A DNA stretch of 64,000 nucleotides from Lucinisca nassula. Taxonomy: Eukaryota; Mollusca; Bivalvia; Lucinida; Lucinidae. Positions 32,480 through 44,700 of this stretch are shown one piece after another. The position numbers and the translations under genes were made by a program. Below the pieces are notes generated by a model. The model was not told the DNA's origin, ran no database searches, and worked only from the letters and a program-made list of their open reading frames with translations. How positions within the stretch are numbered: the first letter of the stretch is position 1; every line of letters starts with the position of its first letter. The DNA is taken from assembly GCA_963580285.1 (NCBI GenBank), contig OY757012.1:168194652-168258651 (forward strand), given 5' to 3'.

Positions 32480-32625
32480 TCAGTTTCTATGAGGCGATTC
32501 TAACGAGTATCCACAATCTATTGGTCCATATGTTTTTCAGCAAAAATAAAAAAAAATCCCAGGTGTCATCATACAGCGGGGTTTAGAGGGGTGTTCATTA
32601 CATGGACATGTAAACCGGATTCATA
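32480..32625 (+). repeat. P1 palindrome half plus tail
   Basis: GAGGCGATTCTAACGAGTAT, CCACAATCTATTGG, then the tail GCGGGGTTTAGAGGGGTGTT and CATTACATGGAC. Confidence 0.65.
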
Positions 32626-32739
32626 TGCAGAGCCTATGCGCAAGTCTTCCTAACCCTTATCCTGATGAATCAACTAATCTAGCTACCCCAATGTCTCACT
32701 GTTAACCAATCAAATTTCTTGATATAATGTAGTCATTCA

Positions 32740-32815
32740 ATTCATAGGCTGTATGAAAATTTAGATCCTGATCAGATGGCTTTTCCATCTGATCTGGATC
32801 TATGCTGTTTGGTAA
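32740..32815. repeat. Palindromic core repeat (GATCAGATGGC type)
   Basis: TTAGATCCTGATCAGATGGC followed by TTTT and CCATCTGATCTGGATCTATG, then CTGTTTGG: a hairpin of about 20-bp arms. It shares its outer arms with the M4 core but has a different tip. Confidence 0.75.
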
Positions 32816-32829
32816 GACAGGGCAGGGTA

Positions 32830-32960
32830 GTGTTTGTTTTGAAGTTTAACACCCCCGTCAACACTATTTAGGTCATTTGGAGACACTGCTTCTAAATTTG
32901 TGGGACTTTCACCCAACATTGTGATGAAATGAATCTCAAGCACTACTGCCCAATAAAAGA
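32830..32960 (-). mobile_element. SINE S2, 3' fragment
   Basis: TTTGAAGTTTAACACCCCCG, GGTCATTTGGAGACACTGC and TGTGGGACTTTCACCCAACA match the S2 tail half in reverse orientation. Confidence 0.75.
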
Positions 32961-34467
32961 CAATGTGCAAAACAGAAGAACCTTAACTCTGGTTAACCTA
33001 CTTTTGAACGTATGGCCCTTTGAACATGGTTAATATTGAAATAGCCATTTCTACCAATTGTACTTGTGTCTCCTCTGCAGTTAGGTTGGAAACCGTTTCA
33101 GATATTTTCCTTCAGATATTTTAATGAAACTTCACACAAATGAGGAAGCGAGATGCAGAACTCAGACTGACATGCAGAACATATGAACCATAACTCTGGT
33201 TTGCCTACTTTTGGCGTTATTGCCCTTTGAACAGTGAAAATAGCCGAACTCAGACTGACATGCAGAACATATGAACCATAACTCTGGTTTGCCGACTTTT
33301 GGAGTTATTGCCCTTTGAACAGTGAAAATAGCCATTTCTACCATGTACTTGTGTCCACTCTATAAGCTGAAAACCGGTTTAAATATTTTCATGAAATTTC
33401 TCAAAAATGTAAAGCACTAGGAGACAACGCGCAAAACAGAAGTACCATAACTCTGGCTAACCTACTTCTGCAGTTATGGATCTTTGAATATCGAATAAAG
33501 TTTTTTTCTGTAATATACTTGTGTCTGCTCTGTAACTTGAAAACTGTTTTAGATTATTCACTTCAAAATTTATGCAAATGTACATCTCCGTGATATGATA
33601 TGCAGAAAACAATAACAATAACTCTGAATTACCTGTTTTTGGAGTTACAACCCTCTGAACAGTTAAACAGTCATACATTTGTGCCATCTCTACAATTTAA
33701 CAAGAGCACCGCATGCGGGTGCCAACGCTCGTCTGCAGTTTCTTTTAGAAAACCAAAGTTCTAAGTCAAACAAGAGCAATCAAATTGCAAGATGGAGTTA
33801 TAAAACTTGTAGGGAATGTAGCTCTTGTGATGGTGAGTATGTGTATGAAGTTTCATGAAGGTAGGCCAAATACTTTTGGAAATATGGTCAAGGTTAAGGT
33901 TTTCGGTAAAATTTTCGAAAAATAGGTCAAAGTTCAAAGGTCAAGGTCACAGATCAAAAAGTGTGGTATCACTGAAAAGGTCTTGTCCCAAGGAACATTC
34001 ATGTGAAGTTTGAAGGCTCTGTTGTGAATAGTATTAAAATGAGAGCAAAAAATGTGTTTCAGAAAAAAATTGGAAAAGGGGAGATAATTCAGCCAAAATC
34101 AACAATGTTGTTATGGTCCTTGGTCAAAATGTAGCTCTTGTGATGATGAGTGTGTGTATGAAGTTTCATGAGGCTAGGTCTAATAGTTTTTAAGTTATAG
34201 CCAAGGTTAAGTTTTTTTGGAACGACGACGCCAGACGACAACGAAGACGCCGGAGTGATGACAATAGCTCGAAAGTTTTTTTTAAAAAAAAACAGACGAG
34301 CTAAAAATGGTTCAGATATTTTCTTGAAGCCTTACAAAAAATGTTAAGCAACATAAAATGACATGTAGAACACAAGAATCTTAAGTCTGGCTTAACTAAT
34401 TTTTGAGTTATGGCTCCTGGAACATTGAAAATAATGGTTTCTGTGGTAAACTTGTATCTACTCTGCA
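32960..34467 (+). repeat. About 155-bp tandem array, host of two insertions
   Basis: The units carry AACAGAAGTACCATAACTCTGG, GGAGTTATTGCCCTTTGAACA, ACTTGTGTC-CTCTGCA and GGTT-CAGATATTTTC. The array is interrupted at 33699-34305 by a hairpin-ended element and continues at 34306 with GGTTCAGATATTTTC. It is cut again at 34468 in the CTCTGCA word by another element. Confidence 0.75.
33699..34305 (+). mobile_element. Hairpin-ended element HE-a (Helentron/HINE-like)
   Basis: The 5' end is AACAAGA, then the hairpin GCACC-GCATGCG-GGTGC (33706-33722) and the word GCTCGTCTG (33727-33735). The core has two units with AGCTCTTGTGATG-TGAGT and TGAAGTTTCATGA. A GACGACGCCAGACGACAAC stretch precedes the 3' hairpin, whose arms are AGCTCG and CAGACGAGCT (34266-34302). 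CAGACGAGC is the exact complement of the 5' word. It ends CTAAAAA. No coding capacity. Confidence 0.75.
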
Positions 34468-37400
34468 AACAAGATGTGTTTGTGAAACACAAACATGTCC
34501 CTGGGCAAGGTCAATTTTTTCTTCAAACTTGGTCACAGGTCAAGATATTTTGTTTGAGTGTGAAGCCCTTGTTGCAAGGAACCTACATTCTAAATATGAA
34601 GGCTCTATCTCAGTTGGATCAAAAGTTATGACCAATGATATTATTTCTTTTAAGTAGGTCAAGGTCGCAAGTCAAAATTTTTGTTTGAGTGGAAAGCCCT
34701 TGGCACAAGGAACATACCTCCCAAATATGAAGGCCATATCCAAAATGGTTCAAAAGTTATGATTAATGGTAAATCCTTCTTTTAAGTATGTCACATGTAA
34801 AGGTCAAGGTCACAGGTCAAATTTTTTGTATGCGCTTGAAGCCCTTGTCACAAGGAACCTACAGGCTAAATATGAAGGATCTATCTCAAAAGGTTCAAAA
34901 GTAATGTTTTTTTTTTATTTATTTTTAGCTCACCTGTCACAAAGTGACAAGGTGAGCTTTTGTGATCACTTTTCGTCCGCCGTCCGTCGTCAGTGCGTGT
35001 GTGCGTGCGTAAACAATTTCTTCAAATGACATCTCCTCCTAAACCACTGATCGGATTTTGACCAAACTTCACAGGAATGATCCTTAGGTGGTCCCCTTTC
35101 AAAGTTGTTCAAATGGTTCCGGTCCGTTGCACATCTGGGTCACAGGGGCCAAAAATAGATTTTTTTCACCGAAAACTTAAAAAATCTTCTTGTCTGAAAC
35201 CACAAGGCCCAGGTCTTTGATATTTGGTATGAAGCTTCATCTAGTGGACCCCTACCAAGATTGTTCAAATTATAGAGCTGGGGTCAAAAATGCCCCCGCT
35301 CCAGGGCCCTTTGGTTTTACATGGGCTTATATAGGGAAAATCTTTAAAAATCTTCTTCTCTGCAACCGCAAGGCCCAGGTCTTTGATATTTGGTATGTAG
35401 CTTCATCTAGTGGACTCCTACCAAGATTGTTCAAATTATAGTGCTTTGACCAAAAATGCCCCCGCCCCGGGGGCCCTTTGGTTTTACATGGGCTTATATA
35501 GGGAAAATCTTTAAAAATCTTCTTCTCTGCAACTGCAAGGCCCAGGTCTTTGATATTTGGTATGTAGCTTCATCTAGTGGACTCCTACCAAGATTGTTCA
35601 AATTATAGTGCTTGGACCAAAAATGCCCCCGCCCCGGGGGCCCTTTGGTTTTACATGGGCTTATATAGGGAAAATCTTGAAAGATCTTCTTCTCTGAAAC
35701 CGCAAGGCCCAGATCTTTGCTATTTGGTATGAAGCTTCATCTAGTTGACCCCTACCAAGATTGTTCAAATTATAGTGCTGGGGCCAAAAATGCCCCCGCC
35801 ACTGGCCTTTTGTTTTACATGGGCTTAATATAGGGAAAATTTTTAAAAATCTTCTTCTCTGAAACCACAAGGCCCAGGTCTTTGCTATTTGGTATGAAGC
35901 TTCATCTATTGGTCCCCTACCAAGATTGTTCAAATTATAGTGCTGGGGACAAAAATGCCCCCACTAGGGGCCCTTTGGTTTTACATGGGCTTAATATAGG
36001 GAAAATATTTACAAATCTTCTACTCTGAAACAGCAAGGCCTAGGTCTTTGATATTTGGTATGAAGCTTCATCTAGTGTACCCCTACAAAGATTGTTCAAA
36101 TCATAGTGCTGGGACCAAAAATGCCCCCACCCTTGGTCCCTTTGGTTTAACATGGGCTTATATAGGGAAAATCTTTAAAAATCTTCTTCCGTTGCTCATC
36201 TGGGTCACAGGGGCACAGGGGCCAAAAATAGATTTTTTTCACCGAAAACTTAAAAAATCTTCTTGTCTGAAACCACAAGGCCCAGGTCTTTGATATTTGG
36301 TATGAAGCTTCATCTAGTGGACCCTACCAAGACTGTTCAAATTATAGAGCTGGGGTCAAAAATGCCCCCGCTCTGGGGCCCTTTGGTTTTACATGGGCTT
36401 ATATAGGGAAAATCTTTAAAAATCTTCTTCTCTGCAACCGCAAGGCCCAGGTCTTTGATATTTGGTATGTAGCTTCATCTAGTGGACTCCTACCAAGATT
36501 GTTCAAATTATAGTGCTTGGACCTAAAATGCCCCCGCCCCGGGGGCCCTTTGGTTTTACATGGGCTTATATAGGGAAAATCTTTAAAAATCTTCTTCTCT
36601 GCAACCGCAAGGCCCAGGTCTTTGATATTTGGTATGTAGCTTCATCTAGTGGACTCCTACCAAGATTGTTCAAATTATAGTGCTTGGACCAAAAATGCCC
36701 CCGCCCCGGGGGCCCTTTGGTTTTACATAGGCTTATATAGGGAAAATCTTGAAAAATCTTCTTCTCTGAAACCGCAAGGCCAAGATCTTTGCTATTTGGT
36801 ATGAAGCTTCATCTAGTTAACCCCTACCAAGATTGTTCAAATTATAGTGCTGGGGCCAAAAATGCCCCCGCCACTGGCCCTTTTGTTTAACATGGGCTTA
36901 ATATAGGGAAAATTTTTAAAAATCTTCTTTTCTGAAACCACAAGGCCCAGGTCTTTGCTATTTGGTATGAAGCTTCATCTATTGTACCCCTACCAAGATT
37001 GTTCAAATTATAGTGCTGGGGACAAAAATGCCCCCACCACGGGCCCTTTGGTTTTACATGGGCTTAATATAGGGAAAATATTTACAAATCTTCTACTCTG
37101 AAACAGAAAAGGCCTAGGTCTTTGATATTTGGTATGAAGCTTCATCTAGTGTACCCCTACAAAGATTGTTCAAATCATAGTGCTGGGGCCAAAAATGCCC
37201 CCACCCTTGGTCCCTTTGGTTTAACATGGGCTTATATAGGGAAAATCTTTAAAAATCTTCTTCTCTGAAACTGCAAGGCCCAGGTCTTTGCTATTTGGTA
37301 TGAAGCTTCATCTAGCTTAGGCAAATTTGATTAAAACTTCACAGGAATGTTGCCTAGGTTACTCCCTACCAAATAAGCTAAAATCACTCTGCTGATGAAC

Positions 37401-37928
37401 AAGATGGCCACCAGAGCTAAAAGTAGATTGTCCTCGAGGCAGTGACACTCAGGTGAGCGAACCAGGGCCCTCTGGGCCCTCTTGTTTTCTTTAAGGTAGG
37501 TCATAGATCAAGGTCATAGGTCATAAAGATTTGTATGGATGAGAAGCTCTTGTCACAAGGTACCAACAGACAAAATATGAAGGCTCTATTTCAAACGGTT
37601 AAGTAGTCATGACCAATGTTAAGTTTTTTTTTCTTTTAAGTGGGTCAAGGTCAAAGTTTTTTGTATGGGCATAAATATGAAGGCTATCTCTAACCCTTCG
37701 AAAGTTATGACCAATGTATTTTTTCTTAAAAGTAGGTCACAGGTCAAGGTCAAATGTCAAAATCTTTTGTATGAATGTGAAGCTCGTCACAAGGAACCTA
37801 CATGCCAAATATGAAGGTTCTATCTCAAGCGGTTCAAAAGTTATGACCAATGTTAAAGTTGTCCAGCAAACCAACAAACATACCGGGCAAAAACAATATG
37901 TCACCCTATACCTACCGGGGACATAATA
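34468..37928 (+). mobile_element. Hairpin-ended element HE-c (outer), split by HE-b
   Basis: The 5' end is AACAAGA, then the hairpin TGTGTTT-GTG-AAACACA (34475-34491) and the word ATGTCCC. The core units are GGTCAAGGTCACAGGTCAA, GAAGCCCTTGTCACAAGGAAC and GGTTCAAAAGTTATGACCAA. The 3' hairpin at 37898-37924 has outer arms ATGTC and GACAT, with CC/GG pairs inside, then TAATAATAAAA. Without the insertion at 34927-37486 it is about 0.9 kb. A 3'-terminal fragment of the same family is at 60515-60765. Confidence 0.75.
34927..37486 (-). mobile_element. Hairpin-ended element HE-b, nested in HE-c
   Basis: Read on the minus strand, the 5' end is AACAAGAGGGCCCAGAGGGC (hairpin AGGGCCC-AGA-GGGCCCT), then GCTCACCTGAG. 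The core consists of about 13 units of about 165 bp, with AAGCTTCATACCAAATATCA, GACCTGGGCCTTG-GGTTTC and CCCATGTAAAACCAAAGGGC. It ends in a 32-nt terminal hairpin, AGCTCACC-TTGTCACTTTGTGACA-GGTGAGCT (34927-34958), then AAAAATAAATAAA. It inserted into the T-run following GGTTCAAAAGTAATG of HE-c. A relative, HE-e, is at 44804-48050. Confidence 0.8.
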
Positions 37929-38080
37929 ATAAAAAACTGTGTAGGATCCTGGGTTCTTTTATGAACAGACGTGTGTATGAACAGTTCAGTTATATCATGA
38001 GTTGTTATGTGCTGTTCAATGCAGATATTATCCGTGATTAAGATAGATATACGTTTCTCCTGTCTAATTACAGTGTAAAA
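37929..38080. other. No recognisable feature
   Basis: Unique-looking spacer with a TATATCATGAGTTGTTATG stretch; nothing supported. Confidence 0.35.
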
Positions 38081-39613
38081 TAAACCAGAGGACCGATGGC
38101 CCTGAGAAGATTTTTAAAGGATTTTTACCATTACAGCCATCTTGGATATGTGACCTGATATTGGGCCAATTGCTTCTGGAGAAGATTTGTGAAGGGGTTT
38201 TACCTTATATGGGCATGGCGGCCATATTGGTCATGAACCAAATTTCATTTGTTCCCATGGAAAAGTGATTTCTGTTAAAAAAGGATGACCTTAGGCCAAG
38301 GTTAGAGAATGACCTTGACCTTTAAATACTCGAGTAGTTTCAACCACTCAACTTACCAACTGCATCTACCAATTTTCAGATCACAGGCTGCAATAGTGTC
38401 CGAAAAAATACATAGCTTTGACTTTTTCCCATAAAAAAGTCCATGTGACCAAATTTGACCTTGACGTAAAATAGGACAATGTCATCCATGGGTTTTCATT
38501 TGAAGAAACTATGATGTGCCTGAGTTCCCCATTGCTACATATCACCAAGTATCATGACTAGCTTCCCTTTGTTTTGGGAGAAGGAAGATTTTTGAAGGGT
38601 TCTTACCTTACATGAGCATGACGGCCATCTTGGTCATGTGACTGAACTCAGTTTAATCAATTTTCATTTCCTTGTTCCTAAAGGTACGTTCGCGTCCCGG
38701 TTAACCTTTTGGTTAACCCTGAAAAACCCGTCCATAATACCATTTAGCATTTTTCTTGTTTTATTATTACTTGCATTTATTATTGTCTGCATTTTATGAG
38801 GAAATATTATGCAAAATTTAACAGTTCTAGTCACTGTAGTTTCTAAGATCACAAGGACCAATATATACCAAGGGTCACAGCATAACGAAAGAACAAACTA
38901 ACTAAATAATGAACAGATGGAAAGACAAAAACTATAACCTTTGATATACTTTGTATGTCAGGAGTACATGCATAATGAAAACAGTTAACACAAAACTTTG
39001 ACTTAATCAAAATGCCTAAGTCTTAATTAATAACCCCTAGTACCACCCAGGGGCTTGACCCAGGAGCTTAGATATTCCATATGAAAGTTAATACTATAGT
39101 GATATTCTGTACCAAATATGAAGAGAATCTAATATGACGTTACAGAGATATGAGCACTCAAAAAGGTTTAACACAAAACTTTGACGTAACAGTTGACAAA
39201 CGGATGGACAGCCTACCCAGGGGCTTGACCCAGAGGCTTAGATATTCCATATGAAAGGAAATGCTATAGAGATATCCTGTACCAAATATGATGAGAATCT
39301 AACATGTGGTTACAGAGATATGAGCAATCAAAAAGGTTTAACACAAAACTTTGACGTAAAGTTGACAAACGAATGGACAGCCCACCCATGGGCTTAGATA
39401 TTCCAAAATGAAAGGTAATGCTATAGAGATATCCTTTACCAAATATAAAGAGAATCTAACATGTGGTTACAGAGATATGAGCAATCAAAAAGGTTTAACG
39501 CAAAACTTTGACGTAAAGGTTGACGAATGGTGGGACAGACTGAAGTACGAACGATCGACGGAAAGACAAAAACTATATACCCCCTGACATACTTTGTATG
39601 CCAAGAGTATAAA
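38081..39613 (+). repeat. Decayed hairpin-ended tandem elements
   Basis: It starts near AACCAGAGGACCGATGGCCC, a hairpin-like 5' end. It contains CAGCCATCTTGG... units, then three units of about 165 bp (39050-39540) with GGGCTTGACCCAGGAGCTTAG and GAGCAATCAAAAAGGTTTAA. It ends ACGGAAAGACAAAAACTATA followed by the hairpin TATACCCCCTGACATAC...GTATGCCAAGAGTATA (39577-39612). An earlier degenerate end of the same type is at 38925-38975. The end resembles HE-i. Confidence 0.6.
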
Positions 39614-39699
39614 TATCCATGTTACCATTGCATCAAAGATATAGTTTGTGTAGACTTCTAGTGTTGTAACTTGTGTCCAATCTCATGAGTCTGTCACTG

Positions 39700-40656
39700 T
39701 CTCTAGTACATTCTATTTTTAGCTCTGGCAGCCATCTTGATCATCAGAGTGGAAGGATTTTAAATATTTTGGCAGGGAGTCACCTACGTAACATTCCTGT
39801 GAAGTTTGAATCAAATTGGCCCAAGGATTAAGGAGGAGTTCGCGTTTGAAACAAATTTACAATGTTTTTTTTCTGTTTTTAGCTTTGGTGGCCATTTTGC
39901 CATTCAGAGCAGAACTGTTTCAGCTATTTTGGTCGAGGGTCATCTAAGCAACATTCCTATGAAGTTTGAATGAAACTGGCCCAAGGGTACAGGAGTTGTT
40001 GTTTAAATATTTTCTATTTTGAGCTCTAGCGGCCATTTTGCTGATCGGAACAGAACCGTTTTAGCTATTTTGGTACAGGGTCACCTAAGCAACATTTCTG
40101 TGAACACTGTGACATTGGCCTAAGGGTACAGGAGTTGGCATTTAAAGATTTTTAGCTCTGGTGGCCATCTTGTTCATCGGAGCGGAACAATTTTAGCTAT
40201 TTTGGTAGGGAATCTCACCTAGGCAACATTCCTGTGAAGTTTGAATTTGGTCCAAGGATTTAGGATGGGTTCCAGTTTGAAGCAAATTTAAGTTGTTTTT
40301 CTATTTTTAGTTCTGGCAGCCATTCTGCAGCCACTGAAGCGAAACTGTTTTAGCTATTTTGGAAGAGGGTCACCAAAGCAGTCTTTGAAGTTTGAATGAA
40401 ATTGGCCCAAGGGTACAGGAGTTGGCATTTAAAGATTTTCTATTTTTAGCTCTGGTGGCCATCTTGTTCATCGGAGCGGAACAGTTTAAGCTATTTTGGT
40501 AGGCGACCACCCAGGCAACATTCCTGTAAAGTTCGAATCAAATTGGAGCAAGGGTTTAGGAGGAGTTCGCATTTAAATCAAATGATGCACGACAGACAAC
40601 AGACAATCACTGTTCATAATACCTCCCCATGAGCACTTTGTGCTTAGGTGAGCTAA
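39700..40656 (+). mobile_element. Hairpin-ended element HE-f, 5' end decayed
   Basis: About six units of 130-145 bp (TTTTTAGCTCTGG-GGCCATTTTG, AGGGTCACCTAAGCAACATT, CTGTGAAGTTTGAAT) end with ACGACAGACAACAGACAATC. The 3' hairpin is GAGCAC-TTTGT-GCTT with GGTGAGCTAAC at 40648-40657. The core is related to the second unit type of HE-e. Confidence 0.7.
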
Positions 40657-41074
40657 CAAGCAGTGGCTGCGAAAAGATGAAGCAAGGCAAGCGAAGTCAT
40701 TGCCAAAAGAATTAAAAGCGCAGTAAAAGTTTTGTATGCAGTATTTATCAATTGCGATGGACCCATTGTTCAAATTCTCGTACCAAATGACAACAATCAC
40801 AGGTAAATTTTATAAGAATGGTGTGTTGTTAAAAGTAAAGGCACACTTTGAACAAGAGGTTCATGTGCCACTATGCTCACCAGAGGTCATGTGGTTTATA
40901 CCATATACATGGCAGTTTTTTTTTTTTTTTTTCAGAGAATAAATCTTGACATTTCATGTGAATCAGCTGCAGGGCAGATGATTAACCTGTAATGTAAAGC
41001 CTTATTTTCTCTGAAAATAAAAAACATATTTGAAAATGTGTCTTCGAAAGTTGTGACTTCCAGTTTAAGAGAGC
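40657..41074. other. No gene seen
   Basis: AT-rich; a T-run lies at 40918-40932. No exon or repeat was recognised. Confidence 0.35.
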
Positions 41075-41273
41075 TTAACCCATTGTATACTGGTGGACTC
41101 TTCCATTGCTATATGTTGGACATGTCCATTTGTCATATTAGGGGTGTCAGGCTTATTTTTTCATTTTTATTCTATTTTTGATGGAAAATTCTGTAAGTTC
41201 TGTGGCGTCTGATCTGGGTCTGCACTGTTTGCCACGGTACCTCTTTAGGGGTCTCCCACAAGCAATGGGTCAA
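41075..41273 (+). mobile_element. MITE M4 copy
   Basis: TTAACCCATTGTATACTGG at the left and AGCAATGGGTCAA at the right (second TTAA mutated). ATTGCTATATGTTGGACA, TATTAGGGGTGTCAGGC and GGCGTCTGATCTGGGTCTGC follow the order of 62037-62266. One palindrome arm is deleted. Confidence 0.75.
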
Positions 41274-41748
41274 ACTAAGGTCATATCTACAAATGACCTG
41301 GCTGTTGATGGGATTTCAGGACAACAAATGAGGAAGAAACATTCCAAAGCCGTGATATTATGGATGGCATAATGACTTCAAATATTCAAACAAAAAGAAA
41401 AGAGCAAACACAGTAGTAGCAGTCTAATCAGGGTCTGCATTATTATTATTTGGCATTCTGTTAGCATGCATTTGTCTTTGCCAGTCTACCAGCATGCATC
41501 ATTTGTCAGTACACCAGCACGTTTGAAACTTCACATAACGGTTAAACTAAACAATCCGTCGGTCCTTTTTTTTTGCAACAGTTCTGCCCTACTGAATCCA
41601 TTGTCAATTTAAATCGTCTAAAAATAATATGTCCTGCCAATCATTACAAAACACAATAAAGGCAAAATCCCGTGACAAATCCAGCTGTCTTTGAGGTCTC
41701 TTGCCATTACATCAGCTCCAAAATGTTTTTGATCTTCTTGCGTATTTC
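41274..41748 (-). other. Probable POLR2G 3' UTR and flank
   Basis: This follows the POLR2G stop on the minus strand. No other gene is seen. The sequence from 41748 to about 41580 looks unique and may be UTR; a canonical polyadenylation signal was not identified, so the end is unknown. Confidence 0.4.
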
Positions 41749-41762
41749 TCAGCTCACCAGAC
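41749..41762 (-). CDS. POLR2G: POLR2G terminal coding segment: (G)LVS-stop
   Basis: The acceptor GATACATTACAG ends at 41763. The exon then reads GT-CTG-GTG-AGC-TGA, completing the split Gly and giving Leu-Val-Ser-stop, the exact RPB7 C-terminus. Only 14 coding bases are present; the rest of the exon is 3' UTR running to lower coordinates, and no obvious AATAAA was found close by. It lies 8.3 kb from the previous exon, so it was placed by phase and sequence, not proximity. Confidence 0.85.
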
Positions 41763-44700
41763 CTGTAATGTATCAATTCAGTTAGTGGCAATCTTTCACT
41801 GAATTCAAACAAATCCTACAGACTTACATGTGTTTTCAAGCTATTGTAAATAATGCATGAATTACATGTACACAGCAATTATTACATGTCCATAATGAAA
41901 TATTTTACATACTTTACAATACAGGCATCTCTTGAAGGAAAGTCCTCGATGGGAGCAAATTCTTTCCTTAACCCTTTGTCCTGCTGAACCCGGATATGCC
42001 ATTTCTTTGAAACAATGTAGATCCAGATCAGATGGCTTCTGAAGAAGCCATCTGATCAGGATCTACATTGTTTGTCATTCAGGTTGTGAATTTGTTATAA
42101 TAATTTGCATCAAGTAATCTGATTGGTTGATACTCAGTAGTGGGTGTGGCATATATGAATATTCAGCAGGACAAGGGTTAAGGAAATGGATACACCTGGC
42201 AGATTTTTTTCTGCCATTTTTCAAAGGGAGACAACTTTTGGGACTTCCTGCTCGCTTTTCTAAAAATTGTTCCACAGAAGACAGGGTCTACTCTTAAGGA
42301 AAGAATTTGATCGCCAGGAGGCAGTTCTAACGAGTACCCACAACCTATGTCTTGGAGCAGAAAGAAGAAAAATAATGTATACCCTTTTTAACACCAGTTT
42401 TCTCTATATAAAGTGTGGTTTAGGGGGGTGCTCATTTCGCGGACTTGTTCACATGATGGTCCCGGGCCCAGCTGTTCATAGCATCAATAGCATAACGAGC
42501 TCGTCAGTAGTCAAATTGTTAACTGTCCAGTAGTCAAATTGTCAACTGTTCTGGTACAATATCAAATACAGTGGTATTTTTGCTGAACAAATGTGAGCAG
42601 CTTTTGCATTTGCAAAAGCTGCTTACATTTTTTCTGCAAATTAAATGATCAACGTTTTAATGATTTGTTAACAAATGACCTAGTTAGTTTTGAACAATTA
42701 GTCCCAGTTGTTCAAAACTAATAATATGAATAGTTAACATATTGTTAAAACTTTGATTTAATAATGAAAAATATACTAATGTTTTTGCTGAAAAAATGTG
42801 ACTAACTTTTTCAAATGCAAAAGTACTACAATGGTTTATAGCAATAAATTTTTGAATTGAGAAATTGTGTGCAAGCGATAATTCTTTGTGAATGTACACT
42901 AGTAGTAGTATGTACTTTGGTTTTTCTCCATTTTCTAGGGGAGATAACACTGTCAAATGAACATGCTATTTAAAGGGTAGACAACTCCTTTTAAAGAACA
43001 GCTCAAAAAGAGAATGCAGATAAATAATTTCATGAAGTCAGGTCCCAGGAAATGTACCTAAACAACCCTTATCCTGCTATTCATGACAAACCCTACCTTT
43101 GCAAACAGTGTAGATCCAGATCAGCTGGCTTCTGATCAGGATCTACACTGTCATTCAGTTTGCAAATTTGAACTAGAGTGGAGTCAATGGCATGCCATCG
43201 CAGATCCTCAAGCTTCCTCCACAGGGGCTAAGTACCAAATAACAAAATGTATATGTATTTGACTGACATGTGACTTTTTGACACCTCCCTCAGGGCTAAA
43301 ATCTGATCCCAGGGTAAAAAGTTTACTTGTATTATATTCTACTAATCATCCTCTTCACTTTTATATGCCACATGGCTATGTTCTGAAAAACTTAAATATT
43401 GACATTTTGACCCCTCCCCAAGGGCACCAATCTAACCCCAGGGTCAAACCTTTACTTGTATAATACTCAAGTAATCATCCCCTTTGATTTGATATGCCAC
43501 ATGACTATGTCCCAAAAATCTTTAATTTTGACCCCCGACCCCCTCAAGTCCAACCCCTGGGGCATTACCCAGGGGTCGCAGCCAAAATCCCATTCAAAAT
43601 GTTTTACATATTTCATTAATCATTACTTCTGCAAAGTTTGGTATCAAAATCGATAAAATTGACATTTTGTAATTGAATTTTATTGATATTTGACCCCTCC
43701 TCAGGGTCCCTGAGGGTGGGGCCAAAAACAAAAATGCTGTTGCACACCCCACTCAAGTTAGCAACCCACACACCAAATTTGGTTGGATTCTGATTCATAG
43801 TATAGGAGGAAATAGCATAACAGCCAGACAGACGGATGGATAGACGGAGGCGAATATCCCCTCTGCTAAAGCGTGAGGATAATGAATATATTACATCAAG
43901 TAATTTGTTAGGTTGAAACGTAAAATGGTGTAGCTAAATTAATTTATGCAGCAGGATAAGAGTTAACTTTTATGCGTAACTAATGCAATCACTTTAGATC
44001 CTGATGAGGAGGTTGGTTGGTTGGATTTGAGGTTTAACGTCCCCGTCAACACTGTAAAGGTCATTTTGGAGACGTTGCTTCCAATTTTGTGGGACTTTTA
44101 CCCGACATTGAGATGAAATGACATCTCAAGCCCTGTCGCCCAATGAAACCAATAGGGTTTATTAGCATGGACGGTCTGCCTCGCACCGCGGTTCCTGGAC
44201 AGGCTTAGATCCTCTAAGCGGTTTACCAGTACTAGTGTGCGGGCCGGATTCAGCTCTGCGTGGAAGCATCATGCAGCATATATATTTCTTCAAGCCCCTA
44301 TGGGCGGGGGCTCCCTGATGAGGAGGAGAAGTGAAGGTAGATCTGGAATACCTTTTGTTATTTCTCCATAAATTGTTTGTTTCTTTGGAGTTTAATGGCC
44401 CAGTCAACACTATTAAGGTCAAATCAAGCTGGTCAGTTTACCTATCCACACTTTTCCTGGGTAGCCTTATACATAAGTGGTTTACCAGTACAGTACAACC
44501 CGTGACCCGGTTATCATCAGTCAGATACACATCAAACTGAGCTACCAAGGCTGGCTCTCCATAAAAACGTAAGTTGTGGGTACTTGTTAGAATTGCCTCA
44601 ACAAGGCACTCATAACGTATGTTTTATAGAGAAATAAGGAGGAAAACTAGAATTTGTTTTTCTACAAAAACAAAGATGTCTCCCCCGTTTTTGACCTCTA

